From: Lysinibacillus sp. ZYM-1
GTDB lineage: Bacteria; Bacillota; Bacilli; Bacillales_A; Planococcaceae
Assembly (NCBI RefSeq): GCF_001308875.1
Contig: NZ_KQ465114.1
Coordinates: 1-64,000, forward strand
Length of the DNA: 64,000 nt
Direction of reading: 5' to 3'
The notes beneath the pieces are model-generated. The model was not told the DNA's origin and ran no database searches. It saw nothing but the letters and a program-made list of their open reading frames with translations. The stretch's first letter is position 1; each line of letters opens with the position of its first letter. The position numbers and the translations under genes are program-made. Shown here in pieces: positions 1 through 8,813 of the stretch.

Positions 1-50
1 GCCCGTAGTGGAAATCAACGGCTTTACTTTATTTCATTGTAAAAGAAAAA

Positions 51-95
51 AGACTGTAGGCAAACTCTCAAATTTTTTGAGTTTGTCTACAGTCT
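51..95 (-). terminator. Rho-independent terminator of pheST
   Basis: Long inverted repeat (arms 51-67 and 79-95, about 16 pairs). On the minus strand it is followed by a T-rich tract, as expected after pheT. A second short perfect hairpin (97-118) with a T-run on the plus strand lies between it and pheT and could stop plus-strand transcription, so the pair may work in both directions. Confidence 0.8.
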
Positions 96-131
96 GAGAC
101 TGTCTAGTTAGACAGTCTTTTTTCTTAAATT

Positions 132-2549
132 TTAGCGCACTTCTGTACCTTCAATTGTAGCAATTGCTTTTAGTACTTTATTGTGTGCAGCTACTACTTC
201 TTCATCTGTTAAAGTACGTTCTGGGTCGAAGTATGTGAGCGAGAAGGCAACAGATTTTTTACCTAGCTCCATTTTCTCTCCTTCGTAAACGTCAAATACA
301 CGGATGTCTTTCAATAATTTCACGCCTGCTGCATCAATAGCTTTAACCACTTCACCTGCAGTTGTTGTGCGGTCCATAATAAGCGCAATATCACGAGACA
401 TTGCTGGGAAACGAGGTACTGGTGTGTATGCAAGTGGCGCTTCTTGTGCATTTGCCATTAGTAGAGTAACGAGATTCATCTCCATGACATATGTGTCTTT
501 TACACCCCATGTTTTTTCCTCTGCTGGGTGTAGACCACCTATAATCCCAACTTGCTCGCCATCCAATAAAATGCTGGCTGTACGGCCTGGATGTAATCCA
601 TCCACTTGTGTTTTTACAAATGAAATACGATTTCCTAGGCCAAGTTTGCCAATGACTCCTTCTACAATGCCTTTTAAGACAAAGAAATCTACTGCTTTTT
701 TCTCGCCTTGCCATGTATGGTCTAGCCATTTTCCTGTAAGGACTGCTGCTATATGCTCTTCCTCGAATGGTTGCCCTTCATCCGATTGACCAAGGAATAC
801 TGAGCCAATCTCATACAGTGCTACACTGTCAGCTTGACGGGCAACATTGTATGCAGCCGCTTCGATTAAGTGTGGAATTAGGCTTTGTCGTAATGTAGAG
901 CGCTCCTCACTCATCGGCATTAGTAATCGAGTCACTGGTTCAGCTTTCAAGGCAAATTGTTGTGACAATGCATCAGATGTTAAAGAATATGTCACTGCTT
1001 GATATAGACCAGCACCTTCCATGAAATTGCGAACAATACGTCGATTAGCTTGGTAAGGTGTCAAACTACCTACTTGTGTAGCACCTTCTGGTAATGTCAT
1101 TGGGATTTCATCGTAGCTATAAAGACGTGCAATCTCCTCCACAATATCTTCCTCGATTTTAATATCCTGACGACGTGTTGGTGCATCAATAATTAATAAA
1201 CCGTTGGCAGCTTCTACGCCGAATTTTAGGCGTTCTAAAATAGATAACATATCTTCCAATGCGATCTTCATGCCTAAACGTTCGTTAATAAAATCTGGAG
1301 AAACGACAACACGTGATGGTGTTTTTTCTAACTCATCTACTAGACATGTGCCTTCCAATACTTCTCCACCAGCTAATTCAGCAAGTAAAGATGCAGCACG
1401 TTCAGCGGCAGGTAAAACACGGTTTGGATCAACACCTTTTTCAAAACGGGCAGATGCATCTGATCGTAGACCTAGATGACGAGACGTTTGACGTACTGTT
1501 AAGCCATCGAAATAAGCGGACTCAATGACAACAGTCGTAGTAGAATCTGTTACCTCAGAATTGGCACCACCCATTACACCAGCAATAGCAACTGGTTCTT
1601 TGCCATTCGTGATGACTAAGTCTGATGCTTTTAATGTTCTTTCTTGGTCATCCAATGTTGTGATTTTCTCACCCTCTGTTGCTTTACGGACAACGATTTC
1701 ACCAGTTGCTAGGCTATCATAGTCAAACGCATGAAGTGGTTGACCATATTCCATTAACACATAGTTTGTCACGTCCACTACGTTATTGTGTGGGCGTACG
1801 CCTGCTGCCATTAAACGATTTTGGAGCCACATTGGAGACTCACCAATTTTTACGTTTTTCACAACTTTTGCTACATACATTGGATTCCCTTGTAAATCTT
1901 CCACTCGAAGTTTTAGTAAATCCTCTGCTTTTTCATTCGCAGCATGATAAGCGATTTCTGGATACTTTACTTCCTCTGAAAGGATGGCACCCACCTCATA
2001 CGCTACACCCAGCATAGAAAGTGCATCTGATCGATTTGGTGTTAAGCCAAGCTCTAGCACCGTATCACGTAAGCCTAAAATAGCCAGTGCGTCCGTTCCT
2101 ACTTCTGCATCTTCTGGAAGCACATAGATACCTTCAGAATAAGCTTTAGGAACAAGTTTCCCCTCAATACCAAGTTCTTGTAGTGAACAAATCATACCAT
2201 TTGATTCATGTCCACGAAGTTTTGCCTTTTTAATTTTAATACCGCCTGGTAAATGGGCGCCTGGGCGAGCCACAATAACTTTTTGACCAGCATCTACATT
2301 GGGAGCACCACAAATAATTTGTTGTGGCTCTTCTTCTCCAACGTCAACTTGGCAAATATTCAATTTATCGGCTTCTGGATGTTTTTCCTTCGCTACAACA
2401 TAACCAACTACAATTTTATCCATAGCGTTAGCACGATCAATTACTGCGTCTACTTCAATACCTGAACGCGTAATTTTTTCTGCTAATAGCTCAGGTGCTA
2501 AGTCCTGTGTATTGACATAATCTTTTAACCATTCTAATGATACTAACAT
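132..2549 (-). CDS. pheT: Phenylalanine--tRNA ligase beta subunit
   Basis: This is the large subunit of the heterotetrameric (alpha-beta)2 enzyme that charges tRNA-Phe in the cytoplasm. The protein has 805 residues, the usual length for the Bacillus family. It starts with the typical MLVSLEWLKDYV and has a tRNA-binding (EMAP-like) domain around residues 40-150 (KLNICQVDVG, QIICGAPN). The B3/B4 editing and B5 regions follow (SDALSMLGVAYE, ARFEKGVDP), and a ferredoxin-fold anticodon-binding domain closes the C-terminus (PRFPAMSRDIAL). It lies 12 nt downstream of pheS in the same operon, so it shares the T-box control. The stop is followed by a strong terminator. Nothing unusual is seen. Confidence 0.97.
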   Translation of the reverse strand: MLVSLEWLKDYVNTQDLAPELLAEKITRSGIEVDAVIDRANAMDKIVVGYVVAKEKHPEADKLNICQVDVGEEEPQQIICGAPNVDAGQKVIVARPGAHLPGGIKIKKAKLRGHESNGMICSLQELGIEGKLVPKAYSEGIYVLPEDAEVGTDALAILGLRDTVLELGLTPNRSDALSMLGVAYEVGAILSEEVKYPEIAYHAANEKAEDLLKLRVEDLQGNPMYVAKVVKNVKIGESPMWLQNRLMAAGVRPHNNVVDVTNYVLMEYGQPLHAFDYDSLATGEIVVRKATEGEKITTLDDQERTLKASDLVITNGKEPVAIAGVMGGANSEVTDSTTTVVIESAYFDGLTVRQTSRHLGLRSDASARFEKGVDPNRVLPAAERAASLLAELAGGEVLEGTCLVDELEKTPSRVVVSPDFINERLGMKIALEDMLSILERLKFGVEAANGLLIIDAPTRRQDIKIEEDIVEEIARLYSYDEIPMTLPEGATQVGSLTPYQANRRIVRNFMEGAGLYQAVTYSLTSDALSQQFALKAEPVTRLLMPMSEERSTLRQSLIPHLIEAAAYNVARQADSVALYEIGSVFLGQSDEGQPFEEEHIAAVLTGKWLDHTWQGEKKAVDFFVLKGIVEGVIGKLGLGNRISFVKTQVDGLHPGRTASILLDGEQVGIIGGLHPAEEKTWGVKDTYVMEMNLVTLLMANAQEAPLAYTPVPRFPAMSRDIALIMDRTTTAGEVVKAIDAAGVKLLKDIRVFDVYEGEKMELGKKSVAFSLTYFDPERTLTDEEVVAAHNKVLKAIATIEGTEVR

Positions 2550-2561
2550 GTTTTATCCCCC

Positions 2562-3599
2562 TTACGCCTCTGTTCGCTCGAATTGTGATAAGAAACGAGT
2601 GTCGCTTGTATAGAAATGTCGAATATCGTCTACACCATATTTCAACATGGCAATACGCTCTGCACCAATACCAAATGCGAAGCCAGAAACTTTCTTCGGA
2701 TCATAACCAGCCATTTCTAAGACATTTGGATGAACCATACCTGCGCCTAGAATTTCAATCCAACCAGTGCTCTTACATACGTTACATCCTGCACCACCAC
2801 ATTTAAAGCAAGAGATATCCATTTCAACAGATGGTTCTGTGAATGGGAAGAAGCTCGGACGAAGTCGAATTTCACGTTCAGCACCAAACATTTTTTTCGC
2901 TAAAGTATCTAAAGTTCCTTTTAGATCACTCATACGAATATTTTCGCCAATCACTAAACCTTCAATTTGCATAAATTGATGTGAGTGAGTGGCATCATCA
3001 TTATCACGACGGAATACTTTTCCTGGACAAATGATACGAATGGATTCACCTTTCTTAGCTTCCATTGTGCGAGCCTGTACGGGTGAAGTATGGGTACGTA
3101 ATAATATTTCCTCGGAAATATAGAACGAGTCTTGCATGTCACGAGCAGGATGTCCTTTTGGTAAATTCAATGCTTCAAAGTTATAGTAGTCCTTCTCTAC
3201 TTCAGGGCCTTCTGCAATTTCATAGCCCATTCCAATAAATAAATCTTCTATTTCTTCAATTACACGTGTCAAAGGATGACGATTTCCAACTTTAATTTCA
3301 CGTCCAGGTAATGTAACATCAATCGACTCACTTGCTAATTTTTCAGCAATAGCTGTTGCTTCAAGAACAGCTACCTTTGACTCTAATACTGCTGTTACAT
3401 TTTCACGAACAGTATTTACTAAAGCACCCATTTTTGGTCGTTCTTCAGCTGATAATTTTCCCATCCCTTTTAATAAATCAGTGATGGGTCCTTTTTTCCC
3501 TAAATATGCAACACGTACTTCATTCAATTCTTTTAGATTTGCTGCTGCTTCAATTTTAGCAAGTGCTTCTTGCTCTAATTGTTTTAATTGCTCTTCCAT
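2562..3599 (-). CDS. pheS: Phenylalanine--tRNA ligase alpha subunit
   Basis: This catalytic subunit activates phenylalanine and transfers it to tRNA-Phe. It has 345 residues, normal length. An N-terminal coiled-coil tRNA-binding arm (about 1-85) precedes the class II synthetase core with motif 2 ([19 protein letters not shown]) and the C-terminal motif 3 ([17 protein letters not shown]). A cysteine cluster ([12 protein letters not shown]) is present, as in Bacillus PheS. A T-box leader ends about 40 nt upstream of the start, and an AGGAGG-type ribosome site (AAGGAGG, about 3607-3613) precedes the ATG. It is the first gene of pheST. Confidence 0.97.
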   Translation of the reverse strand: MEEQLKQLEQEALAKIEAAANLKELNEVRVAYLGKKGPITDLLKGMGKLSAEERPKMGALVNTVRENVTAVLESKVAVLEATAIAEKLASESIDVTLPGREIKVGNRHPLTRVIEEIEDLFIGMGYEIAEGPEVEKDYYNFEALNLPKGHPARDMQDSFYISEEILLRTHTSPVQARTMEAKKGESIRIICPGKVFRRDNDDATHSHQFMQIEGLVIGENIRMSDLKGTLDTLAKKMFGAEREIRLRPSFFPFTEPSVEMDISCFKCGGAGCNVCKSTGWIEILGAGMVHPNVLEMAGYDPKKVSGFAFGIGAERIAMLKYGVDDIRHFYTSDTRFLSQFERTEA

Positions 3600-3641
3600 G
3601 ATAAAACCTCCTTAGAAAGTAAACGCCTGTTTTTAGGCATA

Positions 3642-3925
3642 AAAAAACTCGCCCCTAAAAAAGGGACGAGGACATAATCGCGGTACCACCCTAGTTATTG
3701 CAAGGTCAAATATCCTTACAATCACTTCATTGACATAACGACTTGATGAAGCCGGCTTACCTTTACAGCATCAAGCTGGTCCCGGTAGCTGCTCGCGGGC
3801 TGAATTCAAAACTGCATCGGTACGGCGTTGGCTCTCAATCTCCGGCCTTACGCTCCCTGTCGTCCATTCACAATCTTTACTACTTCCCGGTCATAGCATT
3901 TCCTATTTAAACTTACATTTTAGAA
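3642..3925 (-). promoter_or_regulatory. T-box leader of pheST
   Basis: The minus strand carries the near-invariant T-box AGGGTGGTACCGCG (3679-3692), which pairs with the NCCA end of uncharged tRNA. A terminator hairpin (arms 3648-3656 and 3662-3670) ending in seven T follows. About 230 nt of structured leader precede it. Position immediately upstream of pheS implies sensing of uncharged tRNA-Phe; I did not fix the specifier codon with certainty. Confidence 0.95.
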
Positions 3926-3928
3926 TTA

Positions 3929-3958
3929 ATCATACAGTAATAGACGCTTGCAAATCAA
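3929..3958 (-). promoter_or_regulatory. Vegetative (sigma-A type) promoter of pheST
   Basis: Minus strand TTGATT (3953-3958) and TATGAT (3929-3934) are separated by 18 nt, just upstream of the T-box leader. Confidence 0.65.
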
Positions 3959-3993
3959 GTGGTAACTGTCTGAAACCTGCTTTTATTTGTCAA

Positions 3994-4758
3994 TTATCTC
4001 ACAAAACCATATAAAACAATGCCAGTTGCTACAGCAACATTAAGAGATTCTGCCTGACCCAAAATAGGAATGATTATATTTTGATCTGTCATCGCTAAAA
4101 GCTGCGGCTGAATGCCACTACCTTCATTCCCCATAATAATAGCAAATGCACCTGTATGATGAATGTCGTTATATGGCACAGCATCTTCATCCAATGCAGT
4201 CCCAAATACAGGAACTCCTTGATCCTGTAAAAAATCTACACATTCTGTTAACTCTTCACGTATCACAGGGATATGGAAATGTGAGCCTTGTGCAGCTCGT
4301 AACGTTTTAGGATTGTAGACATCGGCACAACCTTTCCCTAAAATAACGGCGTCTAATCCTGCTGCATCGGCTGTACGAATCATTGTCCCGATGTTTCCTG
4401 GATCTTGGACAGCATCTACCAATAACACTTTACGCCAGGATGCCTTCACTTCATCCTCTAAGACAGGCTGTTTACAGATGGCAAAAACACCTTGTGACGT
4501 TTCTGTTTCCGCAAATTCCTTCGCAACAGTTGCCGTTACCTCTACTATATCAATTCCATCAATCGGCCATAGCATTGGTAAATCTATACCTTCACGTACA
4601 ATAATTTGCAGAACTTGATCTTTGTTTTTTAATGCTTCTTCTACAAGATGAAAACCTTCGACTATGAATTCACCTGTTCGTTCCCGCTCTTTTCTTGTTG
4701 TCGCTAATTTTTTCCAAAATTTCACCAATGCGTTTTGCGTAGATTCAATTCTCTTCAT
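3994..4758 (-). CDS. TrmH/SpoU family RNA 2'-O-methyltransferase (YsgA-like)
   Basis: This is an S-adenosylmethionine-dependent SPOUT-fold enzyme predicted to methylate a ribose 2'-OH in rRNA or tRNA. It has 254 residues. The N-terminal substrate-binding domain covers about 1-95. The SPOUT motifs are visible: LLVDAVQDPGNIGTMIRTADAAGLDAV (motif 1, positions about 108-134), IIMGNEGSGI (motif 2) and IPILGQAESLNVAVATGIVLY (motif 3). The gene lies upstream of pheST and is transcribed towards it, but has its own leader gap, so co-transcription is unclear. In B. subtilis, ysgA also neighbours pheST and sspI, which supports orthology. The target nucleotide cannot be read from the sequence. Confidence 0.9.
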   Translation of the reverse strand: MKRIESTQNALVKFWKKLATTRKERERTGEFIVEGFHLVEEALKNKDQVLQIIVREGIDLPMLWPIDGIDIVEVTATVAKEFAETETSQGVFAICKQPVLEDEVKASWRKVLLVDAVQDPGNIGTMIRTADAAGLDAVILGKGCADVYNPKTLRAAQGSHFHIPVIREELTECVDFLQDQGVPVFGTALDEDAVPYNDIHHTGAFAIIMGNEGSGIQPQLLAMTDQNIIIPILGQAESLNVAVATGIVLYGFVR

Positions 4759-4946
4759 TGCTACCTCTGACCGCCTTTTTCCTATATATTGACCACTATT
4801 ATACCTTAGGAAATACTAAATTACATAGCTATGTGAGAAAACTGTTATTTTCTTAGGGCAAGTATAATTTTGATTGCGTGAATAACAAATCCAACATGAT
4901 ATAATGATATATATTTTAAAATATTCCGACGAAGAAGGTGACATGG

Positions 4947-5342
4947 ATGAAAAAAACAATACGTGTAGTTGGAGCAATAATTGAAAATGATCGGCAAGAA
5001 GTATTTTGTGCTCTAAGAAGTGCCCATATGGTCCTCGCTAATTATTGGGAATTCCCTGGTGGTAAAATTGAACATGGCGAATCACCCCAACAAGCACTTT
5101 ATCGAGAAATCCTTGAGGAATTTAACTGCATCATTCAAGTGGGTGATCAAGTAGCCGAAACTCTTTATGAATACGAACAATTTTTTGTTCACTTAGAAAC
5201 CTATCAAGCAACTATTGTCAAAGGTACGCCAGAAATACTGGAACATGCTGAAGCAAAGTGGGTGTCTCGTCATCAATTGCTTCAGCTTCCGTTTGCTCCA
5301 GCAGATCTTCCTTCCATTCAAAAATTATTAGCTGAACAATAG
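4947..5342 (+). CDS. Nudix hydrolase, MutT-like (probable 8-oxo-dGTP diphosphatase)
   Basis: It probably sanitises the nucleotide pool or hydrolyses another nucleoside diphosphate derivative. The Nudix box GGKIEHGESPQQALYREILEE matches GX5EX7REUXEE, except that the usual final Gly-hydrophobic pair is FN. The protein has about 131 residues, normal for MutT. I chose the ATG at 4947 because AAGGTG (4935-4940) sits 6 nt upstream of it. A GTG at 4938, 9 nt upstream and in frame, overlaps that ribosome site and is less likely. It stands alone on the plus strand and converges with the PAS-GGDEF gene. Confidence 0.85.
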   Translation: MKKTIRVVGAIIENDRQEVFCALRSAHMVLANYWEFPGGKIEHGESPQQALYREILEEFNCIIQVGDQVAETLYEYEQFFVHLETYQATIVKGTPEILEHAEAKWVSRHQLLQLPFAPADLPSIQKLLAEQ

Positions 5343-5349
5343 AATCCAG

Positions 5350-6327
5350 TCATTTCATATCACAAAAATGAGTTACTTGGTTACGACCATTTTCTTTCGA
5401 TGCATACAAAGCATCATCAGCATTTTTTATCAATGTCGTCCCAGTATCTTCTAATGTAACTGTGGCCATTCCAATACTTATTGTCACCTGACCAGTTGGC
5501 CAATTATCCAACGCAACCGTTTGTCTTATTTGCTCCCCTAATTCTTTTGCTGCGACTATCTCGGTTTCTGGTAAGATTATGACAAATTCTTCGCCACCAT
5601 AACGTGCGACGATATCTTCATTACCCGCTCGTTGTGTTAGTAGCTGTGCCAATTGAACAAGAACAGCGTCACCCGCTTGATGACCAAATGTATCATTGAC
5701 CTTTTTAAAATGATCAATATCAAGAATACATAAAGAAAAAGGTTTAGCTGTTTCATAAAAACTGTTAAACTGTTGTTCAAGTTTCTCTTGGAAAAATCTT
5801 CTATTTTTTAAACCTGTCAGTTTATCTGTCTCAGACAATTCAACTAAAGTAGCATTCATTTCTAACAATTTTGCTTGTTGCTGTTCGATTTCTACATGAA
5901 TTTGCTTCAAATTGGCTAATGCCTGGTCTTTTTCTTGATAAGCTGCCTCCAATAGCTTTTTTGCCGATCGCAATTCTTGTTCATAATCGATACGCTTTTT
6001 CATCTTGACTAAAATACAATCAATTCGTTCTACCATATCCTCCGTATACAATCTAGCATTCATTAGAAATGGTATAGACATCCCATCTTTATGTTTTAGA
6101 TGAATAAATAATTCCTCTACGTGCTGTTCTAAATTAATCGTCGGATAAAAATACGAATGAAAAATCAATTTGTTAGGTGTAGATAGAAGTATCTCTAGGT
6201 GTCTGTGTAGCAAATCAGTCTGCTCAAAGCCTATCCAATTCAGCAAGGTTTGATTGATTTCTGCAATAACTCCTTCGTGTGTGATGGAAAGAAAACCACA
6301 TGGCGCATAATTAAGTCGTTGTTCCAT
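5350..6327 (-). CDS. Diguanylate cyclase with N-terminal PAS sensor domain
   Basis: It is predicted to make cyclic di-GMP from two GTP. The N-terminal PAS domain (about 1-120) starts LNYAPCGFLSITHEG, a coiled coil (about 125-170) follows, and a GGDEF domain (about 165-320) carries the active-site signature GGEEF plus DIDHFKKVNDTFGH and DKLTGLKNRR. There are no membrane segments, so it should be cytoplasmic. I chose the second in-frame Met (6327) because AAAGGAT lies about 9 nt upstream; the Met at 6345 has only a weak site. The gene follows an RsbQ-like hydrolase by a few nucleotides. RsbQ hydrolases work with PAS domains, so this cyclase is probably the output of that sensing pair. Confidence 0.9.
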   Translation of the reverse strand: MEQRLNYAPCGFLSITHEGVIAEINQTLLNWIGFEQTDLLHRHLEILLSTPNKLIFHSYFYPTINLEQHVEELFIHLKHKDGMSIPFLMNARLYTEDMVERIDCILVKMKKRIDYEQELRSAKKLLEAAYQEKDQALANLKQIHVEIEQQQAKLLEMNATLVELSETDKLTGLKNRRFFQEKLEQQFNSFYETAKPFSLCILDIDHFKKVNDTFGHQAGDAVLVQLAQLLTQRAGNEDIVARYGGEEFVIILPETEIVAAKELGEQIRQTVALDNWPTGQVTISIGMATVTLEDTGTTLIKNADDALYASKENGRNQVTHFCDMK

Positions 6328-6351
6328 TTTCGATAATCCTTTCATTTTTCC

Positions 6352-7143
6352 CTACAAAAAACCCGTAATGCACTGAATGGTTTCATTTGGGTGACTAATG
6401 TGCGGGTAATGTCCTTTCGCTTCCATTAATATCAAGGTACTGTCTTTAACATGTCTATGTAAATAATCTCCTACACCAATGGGTACAATACTGTCTTCGG
6501 AGCATTGTATAATTAAAGTAGGGACAGTTACCTTCGATAAATCATTTCGATGATCGGTTAAAAATGTTGCCTCAGCAAATTCTCTCGCAATGACAGGATC
6601 TGCAGATTTAAACGTTTGTTTGAGTTCTTGCGTTAATGATGGATTTTCAGGGTTACTCATCGCGATAGGGGCCATATAACTTGCCCAACCTGCAAAGTTC
6701 ATTTCCATCATGTCTAATAATTCTGATATATCGTTACGCTCAAATCCACCTTGATATTCACCATCATTTAAATAACACGGAGAAGGACCAATCATAATTA
6801 ATTTTTGAAAGTATTCAGGTTGTTTTATGGATGCAAGCATGCCAATCATGGCACTAATAGAATGCCCTACAAAAATACTTTGCTGTAAATTTAATGATTC
6901 AATAATATCCAATAAATCTTGCACATAGCCCTGCAAAGTTTGGTATTTTTCAGATGTATAGGCACCTTTATCCGAGCTCCCGGAGCCGACATAATCGAAT
7001 AATATAATTTGATATTTGTCCATAAATGCAGGCGTAATAAAACGCCACATGTTTTGATCACAGCCAAATCCATGTCCAAAAATAATCGGTTGATTCCCTT
7101 GTCCGATTACTTTTACATGATTACGAACAACAATATTTTCCAT
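6352..7143 (-). CDS. rsbQ: RsbQ-like alpha/beta hydrolase
   Basis: The protein belongs to the RsbQ family. In B. subtilis, RsbQ hydrolyses or binds a small ligand and is needed for the PAS-domain phosphatase RsbP to activate the stress sigma factor. It has 263 residues (family about 269). Visible features are the oxyanion region GHGFGCDQNMW, the nucleophile motif GHSIS (Ser95) and the catalytic His in KGHYPH (His245). The ATG at 7143 is preceded by AAAAGGAGT; an upstream in-frame extension lacks homology and was not used. The gene lies directly before the PAS-GGDEF gene, so it probably feeds a c-di-GMP output rather than a PP2C phosphatase. No rsbP is present in the window. Confidence 0.85.
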   Translation of the reverse strand: MENIVVRNHVKVIGQGNQPIIFGHGFGCDQNMWRFITPAFMDKYQIILFDYVGSGSSDKGAYTSEKYQTLQGYVQDLLDIIESLNLQQSIFVGHSISAMIGMLASIKQPEYFQKLIMIGPSPCYLNDGEYQGGFERNDISELLDMMEMNFAGWASYMAPIAMSNPENPSLTQELKQTFKSADPVIAREFAEATFLTDHRNDLSKVTVPTLIIQCSEDSIVPIGVGDYLHRHVKDSTLILMEAKGHYPHISHPNETIQCITGFL

Positions 7144-7298
7144 CCCACTTACTCCTTTTAGAAATTTATGTAATAGTTTTATTGTGACCTCTGACACTGT
7201 AATTATCAAGATTAATTTCAACTTGTCGGTTGGACTTACTTTACTTTTCCAAAAAAAGAAAGAGCAGCAATGCCTCTGCATCCTGCTCAGCTTTTGGG

Positions 7299-8651
7299 CT
7301 ATATCCATTTTCTAACAGGTGGAATACTTTGCGGAAATTGAAATACATTAAATGGATCATACTTTGTTTTTACTTCCCTCAGCCTTCTAAAATTACGACC
7401 ATAATAGGCTGTTGGCCAATCCTGAATAAACCGATCCGGAAAATTCACATAATCTCCAGCAGTGTATGGTGATAAAGCTCTCCGTAAGTGCTCCACCCAC
7501 TCAATATTTTCCTCTTCCTCGTCTGGCTTTTTCCAAGAAGTATTGTATTCTTGAGCCATTAATGCATTTCGGTAGTAATAGGCAGTGCGATTTGGTGCAA
7601 CTTCACTGACTGCCCCTCTTAAAGATTGTTGCCAAATTGTCGAATTTAGATTGGGTGCATTGGTCAAAAATTCTTTCATTTTCTTAATTGCCTCAAAAGG
7701 CAGTGGTTTCTCAATAAAGGAACCCGAACTTTTACGGAGGGCTGGCCGATTACCACTGGGTTGATCAAAAAATTCTACAGCCTTTATATAGGGCACCTCT
7801 TTTATCCAAATATTCGTTGGTGAACCGGCTTTTCTTAGTGGACGTAGAAGTTTCTTTAAGTCGGCTACTGATCCCACAAATTCCCCTTGTGCTACAATTT
7901 CTCCAACTTCTTTGGACTTTAACTCAATTTGTGATGTCAAACGCACATCTGTATAGGGAGCCCATTTTTGCCAAGTATCGAAAGCAAGCTCAAAATCGTT
8001 CCAGCCCCAAGTAATGGAAAAGAGTGATACATCACTGATAGCATGTAGTTTGAACGTTAGTGAAGTGACAATGCCGAAATTGCCTCCGCCTCCACCACAG
8101 CTTGCCCAAAAGAGATCATTATTCTTTTGCCTATTTGATTGAATGATTTGAGCTCCTTCCTGTCCACTTGCTATTACCATCTCTATTTCCAGGAGATTGT
8201 CACAAGTTAGCCCAAAAGGTCGTGACAGCATACCAATCCCCCCACCAAGGGTTAAGCCAACTACGCCAACGCTACTTTCTGTGCCAGCAGGTATCGTTAC
8301 ACCATTCTCCCATAATTCCCGGTATACCTTTCCTAAATTGGCCCCAGCATCAATTCTCACCGACATATCTTGGAGATTAACAGCCATCTTATTTATGTCA
8401 CTTATATCAATAACTAGTCCTTTATTTAATAACGAAAAATTTTCATAGCTATGACGACCACTGCGAATTCTGAAAGGTTCATTGTTTTCTCTAGCCCATT
8501 TTAAAGCATTGACCACATCCTTCGTTCTTTGACAGAACACAATTAAACTCGGATATTTTGGATTATTTAAATTATTATTTGTCCTCGCTTGTTCATAATT
8601 CGGATCTTCAGGAGTAACGATTCTACCTGTAAGTTTCGCTTTTTTCAACAT
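7299..8651 (-). CDS. FAD-linked oxidase with BBE domain, CotQ/YvdP-like
   Basis: This is a flavoprotein oxidase of the berberine-bridge family. The protein has about 450 residues, close to B. subtilis CotQ (YvdP), a spore coat protein. The FAD-binding PCMH domain holds IRSGRHSYENFS, whose His is the expected covalent flavin site, and GGGIGMLSRPFGLTCDN. The second (cysteinyl) attachment position appears to be serine (ESSVGVVGLT), so I infer single attachment. The C-terminus has the BBE signature YYGRNFRRLREVKTKYDP. An ATG at 8651 follows AGAAAGGGG; a TTG one codon upstream is also possible. It is divergent from the SleL-like gene. The coat role is by homology and substrate is unknown. Confidence 0.8.
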   Translation of the reverse strand: MLKKAKLTGRIVTPEDPNYEQARTNNNLNNPKYPSLIVFCQRTKDVVNALKWARENNEPFRIRSGRHSYENFSLLNKGLVIDISDINKMAVNLQDMSVRIDAGANLGKVYRELWENGVTIPAGTESSVGVVGLTLGGGIGMLSRPFGLTCDNLLEIEMVIASGQEGAQIIQSNRQKNNDLFWASCGGGGGNFGIVTSLTFKLHAISDVSLFSITWGWNDFELAFDTWQKWAPYTDVRLTSQIELKSKEVGEIVAQGEFVGSVADLKKLLRPLRKAGSPTNIWIKEVPYIKAVEFFDQPSGNRPALRKSSGSFIEKPLPFEAIKKMKEFLTNAPNLNSTIWQQSLRGAVSEVAPNRTAYYYRNALMAQEYNTSWKKPDEEEENIEWVEHLRRALSPYTAGDYVNFPDRFIQDWPTAYYGRNFRRLREVKTKYDPFNVFQFPQSIPPVRKWI

Positions 8652-8813
8652 CAAACCCCTTTCTCCATGATACCTAGCATACGTCTTATCCTATGCTACA
8701 CAGTTAGAAAGAATTTGAAGTTTCAAGCATTTTACATATCTCTTATAAAAATACTTATTTCATCATTTGAATCATATGATGCACTAATAAAATATAATTT
8801 TAGGAGGTGTTCT

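Noticed and set aside
304..789. Plus-strand ORF of 161 codons inside pheT
   Set aside because: It is an antisense shadow of a conserved gene, with no ribosome site.
4938..4946. GTG start for the Nudix gene
   Set aside because: It would overlap AAGGTG, which is well placed for the ATG at 4947.
8589..8813. N-terminal extension of the SleL-like protein
   Set aside because: The ATG at 8814 has a strong AGGAGGTG; the extension overlaps the divergent gene's start and has no LysM-like content.
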